Source: Pseudomonas fulva
GTDB taxonomy: Bacteria > Pseudomonadota > Gammaproteobacteria > Pseudomonadales > Pseudomonadaceae
DNA length: 64,000 nt
Direction: 5' to 3'
Assembly: GCF_015680705.1 (NCBI RefSeq)
Contig: NZ_JADNYP010000006.1
Coordinates: 240,174-304,173 of the forward strand
The translations under genes and the position numbers were made by a program. The first letter of the stretch is position 1. Each line of letters starts with the position of its first letter. Positions 19,150-29,300 of the stretch are shown here, in pieces. The notes below the pieces were generated by a model, which searched no databases, was not told the origin of the DNA, and was given only the letters and a program-made list of their open reading frames with translations.

Positions 19150-21213
19150 ATGAGTCGAGAAACCGGCGATAACCTGGATCGCAACCTGAGCGGCAACCTG
19201 GCGATGGCCAGCGTGATGGACGCCTACCTCAGCCGCCGCTCGGTGATGCGCGGCAGCCTGGGCGCGGCCATCGCCATGATCGCCGGTACCGGCCTGACCG
19301 CCTGTTTCGATGGCGGTGGCGGTTCCGATCACGATGATCCGGTCACCGAGCCTCCGGTGACCGAACCGCAAGAGCCGGCGCTGCGCCTGGGCTTCGATTC
19401 GATTCCCGGCTCGCGCACCGATGCCTGCGTCGTCGCCGCCGGCTACAGCGCCTATGTCCTGGCGCCGTGGGGAACGCCGATCAACAGCAATGGCAGCCCA
19501 TGGAAGGCCGATGGCAGCAACACCTCCACCGACCAGGCCAATGCCATGGGCATGCACCATGACGGCATGCATTTCTTCCCCATCAACGGCAGCGCGGAGG
19601 ACGGCCTGCTAGCGATCAACTTCGAATACATCGATGCCGACGCCCTGCACCCGGACGGTCCGACCACCGACGCCAACGGCAACCGCCCGGTCGAGGAAGT
19701 GCGCAAGGAAATCAATGCCCACGGTGCCGGCGTGGTCCGCCTGAGCAAGGTCAACGGCCGCTGGCAAGTGATCGACAACGATCCGCTCAACCGACGCTTC
19801 ACCACCGCCACGCTGATGGACATCGCCGGCCCACTGCGTGGTTCCGAGCACGTCAAGACACGTTTCTCGCCGGACGGCACCCGGGCACGCGGCACCAACA
19901 ACAACTGCGGCAACGGCTATACGCCGTGGGGGACGTACCTGACCTGCGAAGAGAACTGGCCAGGCATCTTCTTCAATACCGGCACCCGACCGGCCGACCA
20001 GAGCCGCATCGGTGTCGGCACCTCCAAGGGCCAGTACCGCTGGGAAACCGCCGCAGGCGATGCCAGCGAAGTGGATGACGAATTCGCCCGCTTCGACGTG
20101 ACACCGCGCGGCGCCAGCGCCACCGAGGACTACCGCAACGAGGCCAGCACCTACGGCTACATCGTCGAGATCGATCCCTACGACGCCAGCACCCTGGCGA
20201 CCAAGCGCACCGCCATGGGCCGCTTCCGTCACGAGGGTTGCTGCCCGGGCCTGCCGGTAGCCGGCAAGCCGCTGGTCTGGTACATGGGCGACGACTCCAA
20301 CAACGAGTACCTGTACAAGTTCGTCTCCGACGCAGTCTGGGACCCGGCCGACGCCACCCCGTCCGACCGCCTGGCCACCGGCGCCAAGTACCTGGACCAG
20401 GGTAAGCTCTATGTGGCGCGCTTCAATGCCGATGGCACAGGGGTCTGGCTGTTGCTGGACGTCGGCACCGTGACCCGTGACGGCAGCACCCTGGGTGCCC
20501 TGTACGGCGACCTGCCAGGCATCATCCTGCATACCCGTGGCGCTGGCGATGCCGTCGGCGCGACGCCCATGGACCGCCCCGAATGGACGGCGGTGAACCC
20601 GCTCAATGGCGATGTCTACCTGACGCTGACCAACAACAGCGCGCGCACCCCGGACAAGGTCGATGCCGCCAACCCGCGCGGTCCGAACCGCCACGGCCAC
20701 ATCATCCGCTGGCACGACAGCGACGATCAGCTGAGCTTCACCTGGGACATCTTCGTGTTCGGCGCCAACGCCTCGGGCACCGCGGACATCAACCGCTCCG
20801 GCCTGACCGAACTGAACCAGTTCGCCAGCCCGGACGGCATGAGCTTCGATAGCCGCGGGGTGCTCTGGTTCGAGACAGACAACGGCGAATCGAGCGTGAC
20901 CAGCTATACCAACGACCAGCTGCTGGCGGTCATCCCCAGCGAACTGGTGGATGCCGCCGGCAATCAGGTCCCGATCAACGCGCAGAACCAGGTCGACCTG
21001 CGACGCTTCTTCGTCGGGCCCAATGGTTGCGAGGTGACCGGCATCGCCTTCACGCCGGACAACAAGACCCTGTTCGTCAACATCCAGCACCCGGAGAACT
21101 GGCCATACACCGACAAGGCCACCGATGCCACGCCTGCCGGCAGCAAGGTTCGGCCACGGGCCTCGACGGTGGTGATCCAGCGTGACGATGGTGGCGAGAT
21201 CGGCATCGCCTGA
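19150..21213 (+). CDS. phoX: PhoX-type alkaline phosphatase, Tat signal with lipobox
   Basis: 687 aa from the ATG at 19150 with AAGGA upstream. The export signal contains SRRSVMRG (arginines 29-30), a hydrophobic stretch and a lipobox LTAC with cysteine 52, followed by a glycine- and aspartate-rich linker. The PhoX core includes the block NNCGNGYTPWGTYLTCEENW, with the cysteine and glutamates expected near the Fe/Ca active site. Other family-like blocks are RFRHEGCCPGLPV and NGCEVTGIAFTPD. PhoX enzymes release phosphate from organic phosphoesters outside the cytoplasm. It lies between the T2SS operon (divergent) and gspK (convergent), which suggests it is a substrate of this secretion system, as reported for P. 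putida. Confidence 0.9.
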   Translation: MSRETGDNLDRNLSGNLAMASVMDAYLSRRSVMRGSLGAAIAMIAGTGLTACFDGGGGSDHDDPVTEPPVTEPQEPALRLGFDSIPGSRTDACVVAAGYSAYVLAPWGTPINSNGSPWKADGSNTSTDQANAMGMHHDGMHFFPINGSAEDGLLAINFEYIDADALHPDGPTTDANGNRPVEEVRKEINAHGAGVVRLSKVNGRWQVIDNDPLNRRFTTATLMDIAGPLRGSEHVKTRFSPDGTRARGTNNNCGNGYTPWGTYLTCEENWPGIFFNTGTRPADQSRIGVGTSKGQYRWETAAGDASEVDDEFARFDVTPRGASATEDYRNEASTYGYIVEIDPYDASTLATKRTAMGRFRHEGCCPGLPVAGKPLVWYMGDDSNNEYLYKFVSDAVWDPADATPSDRLATGAKYLDQGKLYVARFNADGTGVWLLLDVGTVTRDGSTLGALYGDLPGIILHTRGAGDAVGATPMDRPEWTAVNPLNGDVYLTLTNNSARTPDKVDAANPRGPNRHGHIIRWHDSDDQLSFTWDIFVFGANASGTADINRSGLTELNQFASPDGMSFDSRGVLWFETDNGESSVTSYTNDQLLAVIPSELVDAAGNQVPINAQNQVDLRRFFVGPNGCEVTGIAFTPDNKTLFVNIQHPENWPYTDKATDATPAGSKVRPRASTVVIQRDDGGEIGIA

Positions 21214-21229
21214 TCGCTCTGCCCTGCCC

Positions 21230-21281
21230 CACCGTCGGTGCTGTGAGCACGGCCACTGGGCCTGCAACATCACCGACGGTG
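21230..21281. terminator. Perfect 11-bp inverted repeat between convergent phoX and gspK
   Basis: CACCGTCGGTG (21230-21240) and CACCGACGGTG (21271-21281) are exact reverse complements separated by 30 bp. Each is also nearly self-complementary. There is no T tract. The position between two gene ends suggests a bidirectional barrier or mRNA-end structure rather than a classic intrinsic terminator. Confidence 0.4.
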
Positions 21282-21402
21282 CTGGAAACAAAGGCCAGCC
21301 GACCCGAACGCCCACCGATGACGCTGGATGCATGGCCCAGGCAGCCCTATCACTGCTGGTCTCTCCTAAAAGGATATTCAGCGGTACTTCTGAAACACCC
21401 CA

Positions 21403-22368
21403 CTAGAACGGCATCGGTTCGCGGCTGCTGACCCGCACCTGTTGCGCCGGCACTCTAGCGTGCCATTGCACCACGCCCAGGGCTTGCACCTGAAAAACGC
21501 TGCGCATCGTCCGGCCGTCCTGTTCGAACGACAGCTCCAGCCGATAGTGCCCACCATTGAGCAGCAGGCTCTGGCCAAGACGCGCGAAGGTTTCGTCATC
21601 CACCGCACCTAGCGCCTGGCGCAGCGCCGCGGCGTCGGTGTATCCAGACGCCGGACGTCCAGTGATGATGCGGCTGAGCAACGAACGTGGATACCGTCCT
21701 TCGTACAGTGCCTCGAGCAGCGGCAGGTGCTCCAGACCCAGGGCGTTGGCGTTGAGTTGCCAGCGGGTCGTCTGGGGCAAGGCGCAGAGCAGGGGGTGGC
21801 GCGCCTGCCGGGCCGGATCGGGCTGCAACAGGAGGTTGAGTTCGCTGGTATCTATCATCGGCTGGTTGGCCGCGAGCCGCGCCGGCACCTGGCGCAGGTA
21901 CTGGTCGCTGTCGGCGCTGTCCAGGCGCGCCTGGCCGTCACTGTCCAGCCAGTCGGCCAGCGCATTGACCAGGCGCGAGGCAGCCATGTCGTCGCCCAGC
22001 AGCAGGCGCAGCTGGCGCTCGGCCCGCTCGCCATCCTCGCCCAGCAGCGCGTTGACATTGAAGCAGGTGTGCTGGTCGCGCACCCGAAGCTGCGCCGTGC
22101 CGTCGCCGAAGTCATAGCGTAGCGGCTGGCCACGCAGGGCTTGCCAGAACAGCGGGCTGGCACGCCAGGCCGGATCGCGCAAAGCCTGTTCGGCATAGGC
22201 CAGGCCGGCCTGCTCCATGGCGCGCACCTGGACCCGCTGCTGCTGCAGGCGAACATCGTCGACCTGGCGGCGACCATCCTCCACCAGCCAGGCGAGCCCG
22301 GCTGCCAGCAGGCCCAGCACCACCATGACCATGAGCAAGGCAGCGCCCCGCTGTTGCCTGCCTGCCAT
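21403..22368 (-). CDS. gspK: Minor pseudopilin GspK, detached from the main gsp operon
   Basis: 321 aa from the ATG at 22368 (MAGRQQRG/AALLMVMVVLGLLAAGLAWLV). As in other GspK proteins the mature N terminus lacks the +5 glutamate. The large head contains the GspK blocks DQHTCFNVNALLG and NALADWLDSDGQ. GspK caps the pseudopilus with GspI and GspJ. Normally gspK sits between gspJ and gspL; here gspL follows gspJ directly and gspK lies over 10 kb away beyond phoX. The ATG at 22407 is not preferred, since it would lengthen the leader before the prepilin motif. Confidence 0.9.
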   Translation of the reverse strand: MAGRQQRGAALLMVMVVLGLLAAGLAWLVEDGRRQVDDVRLQQQRVQVRAMEQAGLAYAEQALRDPAWRASPLFWQALRGQPLRYDFGDGTAQLRVRDQHTCFNVNALLGEDGERAERQLRLLLGDDMAASRLVNALADWLDSDGQARLDSADSDQYLRQVPARLAANQPMIDTSELNLLLQPDPARQARHPLLCALPQTTRWQLNANALGLEHLPLLEALYEGRYPRSLLSRIITGRPASGYTDAAALRQALGAVDDETFARLGQSLLLNGGHYRLELSFEQDGRTMRSVFQVQALGVVQWHARVPAQQVRVSSREPMPF

Positions 22369-22506
22369 CTCCTGCCCTCCTTCATCTCTCGAGCGATCAG
22401 TCAACACCGCACCTGTTGCAGCAAGATTGCAATGCGGTGACGGTCACGCGCCCGTCATCTGCGGCAGGCAGGATTGCCGTTCTTTCAATGACTTCGGAGT
22501 ATTTCC

Positions 22507-22734
22507 ATGGGTGGTATCGGTATCTGGCAGTTGCTCATCGTATTGATGATCGTGTTCCTGCTGTTCGGCACCAAGCGTCTCAAGGGGCTGGGCAGCGACG
22601 TCGGCGAAGCGATCCAGGGCTTTCGCAAGTCCATGGGCGGCGACGCCGATGTTCCTTCCGGCACGGTCCAGGCCCAACAGCCGCCACTGACCAGCCAGGC
22701 CGCCCAACCCACCCAGATGGATCGGCAGGCCTGA
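22507..22734 (+). CDS. tatA: Twin-arginine translocase subunit TatA
   Basis: 75 aa. The N-terminal helix [21 protein letters not shown] is followed by the conserved [22 protein letters not shown] amphipathic helix and a polar tail. TatA oligomers form the protein-conducting element of the Tat pathway for folded proteins. GGAG precedes the ATG. It is the first gene of a tatABC operon lying beside Tat substrates (PhoX and the SoxB-like protein). A general-purpose Tat operon probably exists elsewhere in the genome, so this would be a second, dedicated set; that is inference from P. putida. Confidence 0.92.
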   Translation: MGGIGIWQLLIVLMIVFLLFGTKRLKGLGSDVGEAIQGFRKSMGGDADVPSGTVQAQQPPLTSQAAQPTQMDRQA

Positions 22735-23024
22735 TGTTCGAGATAGGCTTCACCGAAATGATCCTGGTGGGCATTGTCGCCCTGCTGGTGCTGGGCCCCG
22801 AACGCTTGCCGGTCGCCTTGCGCGCGCTGGGCCGCACGCTGGGCCAGGCACGCCGGACGATGAACGCACTGCGTGCCCAGGTGGAACGGGAGATCGACCT
22901 GCCAGCACTGGATGCCGCTGCGCTGCCACGGCTCGAGCAGGAGCTGCGCCAGGGGATCGACCCGGTCGCGCGGCCGGCCAATGAGCCGATCGGTGTCGGC
23001 CAAGCCCGGGAGCACTTGCGATGA
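22734..23024 (+). CDS. tatB: Twin-arginine translocase subunit TatB
   Basis: 96 aa, starting in a TGATG overlap with the tatA stop. The N-terminal helix [26 protein letters not shown] has the E-x-x-GPERLP signature of TatB. It is followed by an amphipathic helix (ALRALGRTLGQARRTMNAL) and a charged tail. It is shorter than E. coli TatB (171 aa), but comparably short forms exist. TatB with TatC forms the receptor for twin-arginine signal peptides. Confidence 0.9.
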   Translation: MFEIGFTEMILVGIVALLVLGPERLPVALRALGRTLGQARRTMNALRAQVEREIDLPALDAAALPRLEQELRQGIDPVARPANEPIGVGQAREHLR

Positions 23025-23800
23025 GCATTGCCCTGGACTCGGCGGCGCGGATGCCGCTGACCGAACATCTGCGCGAGCTGCGCAAGCGCCTGGTGCGCTG
23101 CCTACTGGCGGTCAGCGTGCTGTTCGCCGGCCTGTTCCCCTTCGCCCAGCCCCTTTATACCCTGGTCTCCGAGCCGTTGCGCCGGTTCCTGCCGGAAGGC
23201 ACCAGCATGATCGCCACCAGCGTGACTTCGCCGTTTCTCACGCCGTTCAAGCTGACGGCGATGTGCGCGTTGTTCCTCGCCATGCCCTTGTTGCTGCACC
23301 AGGCCTGGGGCTTCATGGCCCCGGGCCTGTACCGTCGCGAACGGCGCATCGCCCTGTGGCTGTTGGTTTCGAGCATCATGCTGTTCTATGGCGGCATGGC
23401 TTTCGCGTTCTTCCTGGTGTTTCCGATGATGTTCGGCTTCTTCGCCAGCGTCACTCCCGACGGCGTGGCGATGATGACCGACATGGGTTCGTACCTGGAT
23501 TTCATCCTCGCGCTGTTTCTGGCTTTCGGCCTGGCATTCGAGATCCCGGTGGCGACCTTCATCGTGGTCTGGGCCGGGCTCGCCGACGTGGCGACGCTGC
23601 GCCGCAGCCGACCGTACGTGGTCGTCGGATGCTTCGTGGTAGGGATGATTCTGACGCCGCCGGATGTCTTCTCGCAAACCATGCTGGCCGTGCCGATGTG
23701 GCTGCTCTTCGAACTCGGTCTGCTGGCCTGCCTGTGGGCTCGCCCCGGCGCGACAGCCCGGCAGGACCCACTTCCCACGAAGGTAACGCTCCGCGATTAA
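23021..23800 (+). CDS. tatC: Twin-arginine translocase subunit TatC
   Basis: 259 aa with six predicted transmembrane helices. It starts with the conserved MPLTEHLRELRKRLVRC cytoplasmic segment that contacts the twin-arginine motif. Also visible are the loop FLTPFKLT and the block PDVFSQTMLAVPMWLLFELG. The start ATG overlaps the tatB stop (ATGA), so the three tat genes are translationally coupled. TatC is the core receptor of the translocase. Confidence 0.94.
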   Translation: MSIALDSAARMPLTEHLRELRKRLVRCLLAVSVLFAGLFPFAQPLYTLVSEPLRRFLPEGTSMIATSVTSPFLTPFKLTAMCALFLAMPLLLHQAWGFMAPGLYRRERRIALWLLVSSIMLFYGGMAFAFFLVFPMMFGFFASVTPDGVAMMTDMGSYLDFILALFLAFGLAFEIPVATFIVVWAGLADVATLRRSRPYVVVGCFVVGMILTPPDVFSQTMLAVPMWLLFELGLLACLWARPGATARQDPLPTKVTLRD

Positions 23801-23854
23801 ACCGGCGCGCATCACTGTCCATGCTGGTCGTTCCCTGAACGCAGAGACTGCCTT

Positions 23855-26026
23855 ATGAACGACCAGCAAGCCTCCACCCCGCAAACCACGCCGTCACTGC
23901 ACAGCACCTTCGCTGTGCAACTGCTGAAAAAAATGGCTGCGCGCGTCAGCGAGCAACATTTTGCCGTGCTGCTGCAATCTTCGATCGGTACCGGTCATGC
24001 CCAGTCCGACTTCCTCGAGCTCAGAACGGCATTGGCGCAGGATACCCTGGTAGCGCCTCGCTATCGGGTCAGTGCCGAAAGCCCTCCTGTCGCGACCTAT
24101 GAGCCCACCGAAGACGTCATCGTCGTCAGTCGCCAGGCCATCGACAAGGCCCTCGAGCAACCTGAAGCCAGTTTCAACCTGCTGATGGCCTTGATCGAGG
24201 CATTCGCTTCGTACCTGGACAATCTGCTGCGGCGCCCCGCTGCCGACCGCTCGGCCGAGGATGCGCCTACGCTGGCGACACACCTTGCACAGGATGCGCA
24301 AGTCCGCTTCGCCAGGACGCTGCTGTTCTACAACGACCCGGTCGGGGTCGGTACCGTCTTTGCGACCTATGCCCGTTCGGCGAACGATGACCCCGTGCAG
24401 GTGTGCCTCGCCGCGCCTGAACCGAGCGTGGCGGCGCAGCAGGACAGTGGCGCGGACGAAGAACAACACCAGCGAAAGAAACGCTTCGCCGCCGGCCACG
24501 GTGATGAACATGCGCGCGCTTCGTTCGGCCATGCTTCGATCACGGACACGTTGAAGGAGGTCGGGTTCGACCAAGCCCAATGCCGGGCGATCTATTTTGG
24601 CAACTGGCTGCGCGACTATTCGCAGCTGATCGACCCGAAGATCGTTCGCCCCGCTCAAGATACCGTGCTCGACGCAGAAAACCTCCAGCGCCTGCTCGAG
24701 GGTGGCTTGCCACGCCTGCCGCGCGCCAGGCTCACCGCTGTCGTCGACCTGTTGGCGCTAAAGGCCTTCCATGACCTGCAGCGCACCCCGCAGGCACGTG
24801 AGGCCTACAGGGTGACTCCGCAGATGCTGGGAGTCTACTGCGCCCACGAACACATGGACAATCCGGTCACCCTCGACAGCAATGCCATCGATCCCAGAAA
24901 GATAGACCCCGCCTTCGCGCCATTGATGCTTCCCGGGGACCCGCGCAACAGCCTGCTGCCCAAACGTTCGATGAAGCGCTACCTGCGCAGGTCCATGGCC
25001 TACATGCAGAAGAAGCTCCTCGCGGCGCGCAAGGACGGACCGACCCCGGCGGGCATGCGCTACTTCGGCGAAGCGCTGCATGTGCTGGAGGACTATTTCG
25101 CGCATTCGAACTTCGTCGAGCTGTGTCTCAAGCGGATCGGTCACGACGAGATACTGACATGGACCACGAAGATCGAATCGAGAGCTCGGTCGAAACATGA
25201 ATGGCCACTGGTGACCGGCATGTTCGGCACGCTGGATGTCGTCAGCAGCGTGCTCGATCCCCTGGCCAAGCATCTCTACCCTGGAGCGATCCAGAGTACC
25301 AAGGCGCTCAAGCCGGGCGAGCGGGACGCTTTCGACGAAATCATGCTGATCCTGCTGGAGGACCAACAGTTGCCATGGCTGCGCGGCTCATACGAGGTGT
25401 ATCTCAAGGCCCGCGACCAGTTGGCAGAAAACTGGATCTACCAGCTCTATGCTTCGGTGCGCAATACCGTCGAAGTGCCAGTCAACATCCTCCAATACGC
25501 CGGTGGCCTGATCAGGAAACCCTTGCTCAAATGGGCTGGCGACCATATCGCCACACTGCAGGTCCATCTGGACGAGGACCCCAACCATGATCCCGAGGCC
25601 CATGTCACGCACTCGCAATTGTCCAAGGATCACGATACCCATCCGTTCCACACGCTGGCCGTGGAGCTTGCCAGGCTAGCCGTAGGTCAAGTGGGCCAGG
25701 CGATGTTCGATCACTGGAGCAAAGGCGGCGAAGGGGCCGACGACCCCGCTGAACTGGCCAAGCGCTTCATCGTCCATCCCAACGATTCGGATTGGTGGCT
25801 GGCGCCCGTCACGCGCTGGGCACGGGAACACCCGGAACAGGTCGAACAAGGCAAGTCGATCGAGGCGCTCAGGGCCTTGCAAAGCGCCGAGCTGGACAAG
25901 GTACGCCAGGAGCTTGCGCAGGCGCTGGAGGCAACGGAACGGCACATCGAACAGATCGAGCAACTGACAGGTGTGAGTTTCCTGGAAGTCACCTACGGAG
26001 CCGATATCGGGCCGATACCGATCTGA
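23855..26026 (+). CDS. Het-C domain-containing protein
   Basis: 723 aa with no signal peptide. The central region carries the Het-C hallmarks: SITDTLKEVGF and GNWLRDYSQLID (residues 249-260), HEHMDNP (331-337), and EALHVLEDYFAHSN (406-419). These histidines and aspartates resemble the zinc ligands of phospholipase C / P1-nuclease-fold proteins, to which Het-C is related. Fungal HET-C acts in heterokaryon incompatibility; bacterial relatives are suspected effectors. The C terminus is helical and ends with a coiled-coil-like stretch. It starts 54 bp after tatC on the same strand, with only a weak ribosome-binding site. No obvious partner or immunity gene follows. Confidence 0.85.
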   Translation: MNDQQASTPQTTPSLHSTFAVQLLKKMAARVSEQHFAVLLQSSIGTGHAQSDFLELRTALAQDTLVAPRYRVSAESPPVATYEPTEDVIVVSRQAIDKALEQPEASFNLLMALIEAFASYLDNLLRRPAADRSAEDAPTLATHLAQDAQVRFARTLLFYNDPVGVGTVFATYARSANDDPVQVCLAAPEPSVAAQQDSGADEEQHQRKKRFAAGHGDEHARASFGHASITDTLKEVGFDQAQCRAIYFGNWLRDYSQLIDPKIVRPAQDTVLDAENLQRLLEGGLPRLPRARLTAVVDLLALKAFHDLQRTPQAREAYRVTPQMLGVYCAHEHMDNPVTLDSNAIDPRKIDPAFAPLMLPGDPRNSLLPKRSMKRYLRRSMAYMQKKLLAARKDGPTPAGMRYFGEALHVLEDYFAHSNFVELCLKRIGHDEILTWTTKIESRARSKHEWPLVTGMFGTLDVVSSVLDPLAKHLYPGAIQSTKALKPGERDAFDEIMLILLEDQQLPWLRGSYEVYLKARDQLAENWIYQLYASVRNTVEVPVNILQYAGGLIRKPLLKWAGDHIATLQVHLDEDPNHDPEAHVTHSQLSKDHDTHPFHTLAVELARLAVGQVGQAMFDHWSKGGEGADDPAELAKRFIVHPNDSDWWLAPVTRWAREHPEQVEQGKSIEALRALQSAELDKVRQELAQALEATERHIEQIEQLTGVSFLEVTYGADIGPIPI

Positions 26027-26042
26027 TCAGCAACAAAGGCCT

Positions 26043-26071
26043 GTGGCGAAGCCCGACGAAGGCATCGCCAC
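26043..26071. terminator. Hairpin between convergent hetC-like gene and yqfO-like gene
   Basis: GTGGCGA (26043-26049) pairs perfectly with TCGCCAC (26065-26071) around a 15-base loop that can pair further. There is no T run. It lies in the 56-bp gap between two stop codons and may end transcription from both sides. Confidence 0.4.
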
Positions 26072-26082
26072 GGCGCGAAAGG

Positions 26083-26394
26083 TCAGAAATCGGCCAATCG
26101 CCATAGCTCGTAAGCAGGCGTCTCATAGGGATGGCTCTGCTTGAGTGCATCGACGACCTGGGCGAGCAGGTCGTCAGCCACCACCAGCTCCACCTTCCAC
26201 TCCTCGACGAACTCTACCTGCCCGGTCTGCCCGATGAACGGCTGGCTGCCATCCAACGGACGAAACTGGCCCTGGCCGAGCGTCTGCCAGGCACATTGGT
26301 CGTAGTCACCGATACGTCCGCCGCCTGCGGCAAACACGGCGGCCTTGACCACTTCCACATGGCTCGAGGGGACGAAGAAGGCGAGCTTGTGCAT
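26083..26394 (-). CDS. YqfO/NIF3 C-terminal-domain family protein
   Basis: 103 aa from the ATG at 26394, which overlaps the purL stop (TGATG). It starts [21 protein letters not shown], contains GDYDQCAWQTLGQGQFRPL and ends with HPYETPAYELW, the typical blocks of the small YqfO-type proteins related to the insert domain of NIF3/YbgI. The molecular function is unknown. The start 60 bases further upstream would lie inside purL and is not family-like. It is probably co-transcribed with purL. Confidence 0.85.
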   Translation of the reverse strand: MHKLAFFVPSSHVEVVKAAVFAAGGGRIGDYDQCAWQTLGQGQFRPLDGSQPFIGQTGQVEFVEEWKVELVVADDLLAQVVDALKQSHPYETPAYELWRLADF

Positions 26395-29300
26395 CAGTTC
26401 ACCCAGACCCGGGCATTGCGGAACATGCGCATCAATGCGCCATCCTCCTGCCACTCGTCAGGCCGCCAGGAGTTCTGCACGGCACGGAACATCCGCTCCG
26501 GATGCGGCATCATGATGGTCACCCGGCCGTCGCGGCTGGTCAGGCCGGTGATCCCGCGTGGCGAGCCGTTCGGGTTGGCCGGATAGGCCTCGGTGACCTT
26601 GCCGTGGTTGTCGACGTAGCGCAGGGCCACGCAGCCGGACAGGTCGGCCTCGAGCAGGGCCTGCTCGCTGGCGAACTCGGCATGACCTTCACCGTGGGCG
26701 ATGGCGATCGGCATGCGCGAGCCGGCCATGCCTTCGAGGAAGATCGAGTTGGACTTCTGCACTTCGACCATGGCCACGCGTGCCTCGAACTGCTCCGAGC
26801 GGTTGCGCACGAAGTGCGGCCAGTATTCGCTGCCCGGAATGAGCTCGTGCAGGTTGGACATCATCTGGCAACCGTTGCAAACACCCAGGGCGAAACTGTC
26901 GGTGCGCTCGAAGAAGGCCTGGAACGCGTCCCGGGCCCGGGCGTTGAACAGCGCCGACTTGGCCCAGCCCTCGCCGGCACCGAGCACGTCGCCATAGGAG
27001 AAGCCGCCACAGGCGACCAGCCCCTTGAACTCGGCGAAATCGACCCGCCCGGCCAGGATGTCGCTCATGTGCACGTCGATGGCGGCGAAGCCGGCGCGAT
27101 CGAAGGCGGCAGCCATCTCGACCTGGCCGTTGACGCCCTGCTCGCGCAGGATCGCCACCTTCGGACGGATACCCTTCCTGATGTACGGCGCGGCGATGTC
27201 CTCGTTGACATCGAAGCCCAGCTTGACGCTCAGGCCCGGATTGTCTTCCTCCAGCAGCGCATCGAACTCCTGCTCGGCGCAGTCGGCGTTGTCGCGCAAG
27301 CGCTGGATCTGATAGCTGGTCTCGGCCCACTGGCGCTGCAGCAGACGGCGCTGGTCGTCGAACAGCACCTGGCCATTGAGGCTGATGGCAATCTCGCCGT
27401 TGTTGACCGGCTTGCCGATCACCGCGACGCACTGCTCGCCCAGGCCAGCGGCGCTGAACTGCGCCAGCACGCTCGGGGTCGCGTCCTGGCGAACCTGGAT
27501 GACCGCGCCCAGTTCCTCGTTGAACAGGATGGCCGGCACTTCGCCCTGACTGTCGGTCAACGGGTCGAGGTGCAGGTCGAGGCCGCAATGGCCGGCGAAG
27601 GCCATTTCCAGCACGGTGGTCAGCAGGCCACCGTCGGAACGGTCATGGTAGGCCAGCAGGTGGCCATCGGCATTGAGGCCCTGGATCACCGCGAAGAACG
27701 CCTTGAGGTCCTCGGCATCGTCGACGTCCGGGGCCTGCGCGCCGAGCTTGCCATAGGTCTGGGCAAGGATCGAGGCACCCATGCGGTTCTTGCCGCGGCC
27801 CAGGTCGATCAGGATCAGGTCGGTCTCACCCTTGTCCATGCGCAGTTGCGCAGTCAGGGTCTGGCGAATGTCGACGACCGGGGCGAAGCCGCTGACGATC
27901 AGCGACATCGGCGCGGTGACGCTCTTCTGCACGCCCTGTTCGCTCCACTGGGTCTTCATCGACATGGAGTCCTTGCCGACCGGGATGGTCAGGCCCAGCT
28001 CCGGGCACAGCTCCATGCCGACCGCCTTGACAGTGTCGTACAGACGGGCGTCTTCACCCGGGTGGCCGGCGGCGGACATCCAGTTGGCCGACAACTTGAT
28101 GTCGGACAGCTTGTCGATGCGCGCGGCAGCCAGGTTGGTCAGGGTTTCGCCGATGGCCATGCGGCCGGATGCCGGGGCGTCCAGCAGCGCCAGCGGGGTA
28201 CGCTCGCCCATGGCCATGGCTTCACCGGTGTAGACGTCGAAACTGGTGGCGGTGACGGCGCAGTCGGCCACCGGGACCTGCCAAGGGCCGACCATCTGGT
28301 CGCGGGCCACCAGGCCGGTGATGGTGCGGTCGCCAATGGTGATCAGGAAGCTCTTGCTGGCCACCGCCGGGTGGCTCAGCACGCGCTGCACGGCGTTGTC
28401 CAGGTCCAGCCCGCTCGGGTCGAAGTCATCGCCCAGCTCGGCTTCGCGGGTGACCGAGCGGTGCATGCGTGGCGGCTTGCCCAGCAGCACGTCGAGCGGC
28501 ATGTCCACCGGGGTGTTGTCGAAATGGCTGTCGGTGACGGTCAGGTGCGGTTCCTCGGTGGCCTCGCCGACTACCGCGAACGGGCAGCGCTCACGCTCGC
28601 AGATGGCCTTGAAGCGCTCGAAGTCGACGGCACTGACCGCCAGCACGTAGCGTTCCTGCGACTCGTTGCTCCAGATCTCGTGCGGGGCCATGCCCGGCTC
28701 GTCGTTGGGCACGTTGCGCAGCTCGAAGCGACCGCCGCGGCCGCCGTCGTTGACCAGTTCGGGGAAGGCATTGGAGATGCCGCCAGCACCAACGTCATGA
28801 ATGAAGGCGATCGGGTTCTGCTCGCCCAGCTGCCAGCAACGGTCGATGACCTCTTGGCAACGGCGTTCCATTTCCGGGTTCTCGCGCTGCACCGAGGCGA
28901 AGTCCAGGTCCGCCGAGCTGGCGCCGGTGGCCACCGACGAGGCAGCGCCGCCGCCCAGGCCGATCAGCATGGCCGGGCCACCGAGCACGATCAGCTTGGC
29001 GCCGACGGTGATCTCGCCCTTCTGCACATGCTCCTGGCGGATGTTACCCATGCCACCGGCCAGCATGATCGGCTTGTGGTAGCCGCGCACTTCCTCGCCA
29101 CGCGGCGTCTCGATGGCCTGCTCGAAGGTACGGAAGTAGCCAGTCAGCGCGGGACGGCCGAACTCGTTGTTGAAGGCGGCGCCGCCCAACGGGCCTTCGA
29201 CCATGATGTCGAGGGCGTCGACGATGCGCTCCGGCTTGCCGTAGGCCTGCTCCCACGGCTGCTCGAAGCCAGGGATGCGCAGGTTGGACACGGTGAAGCC

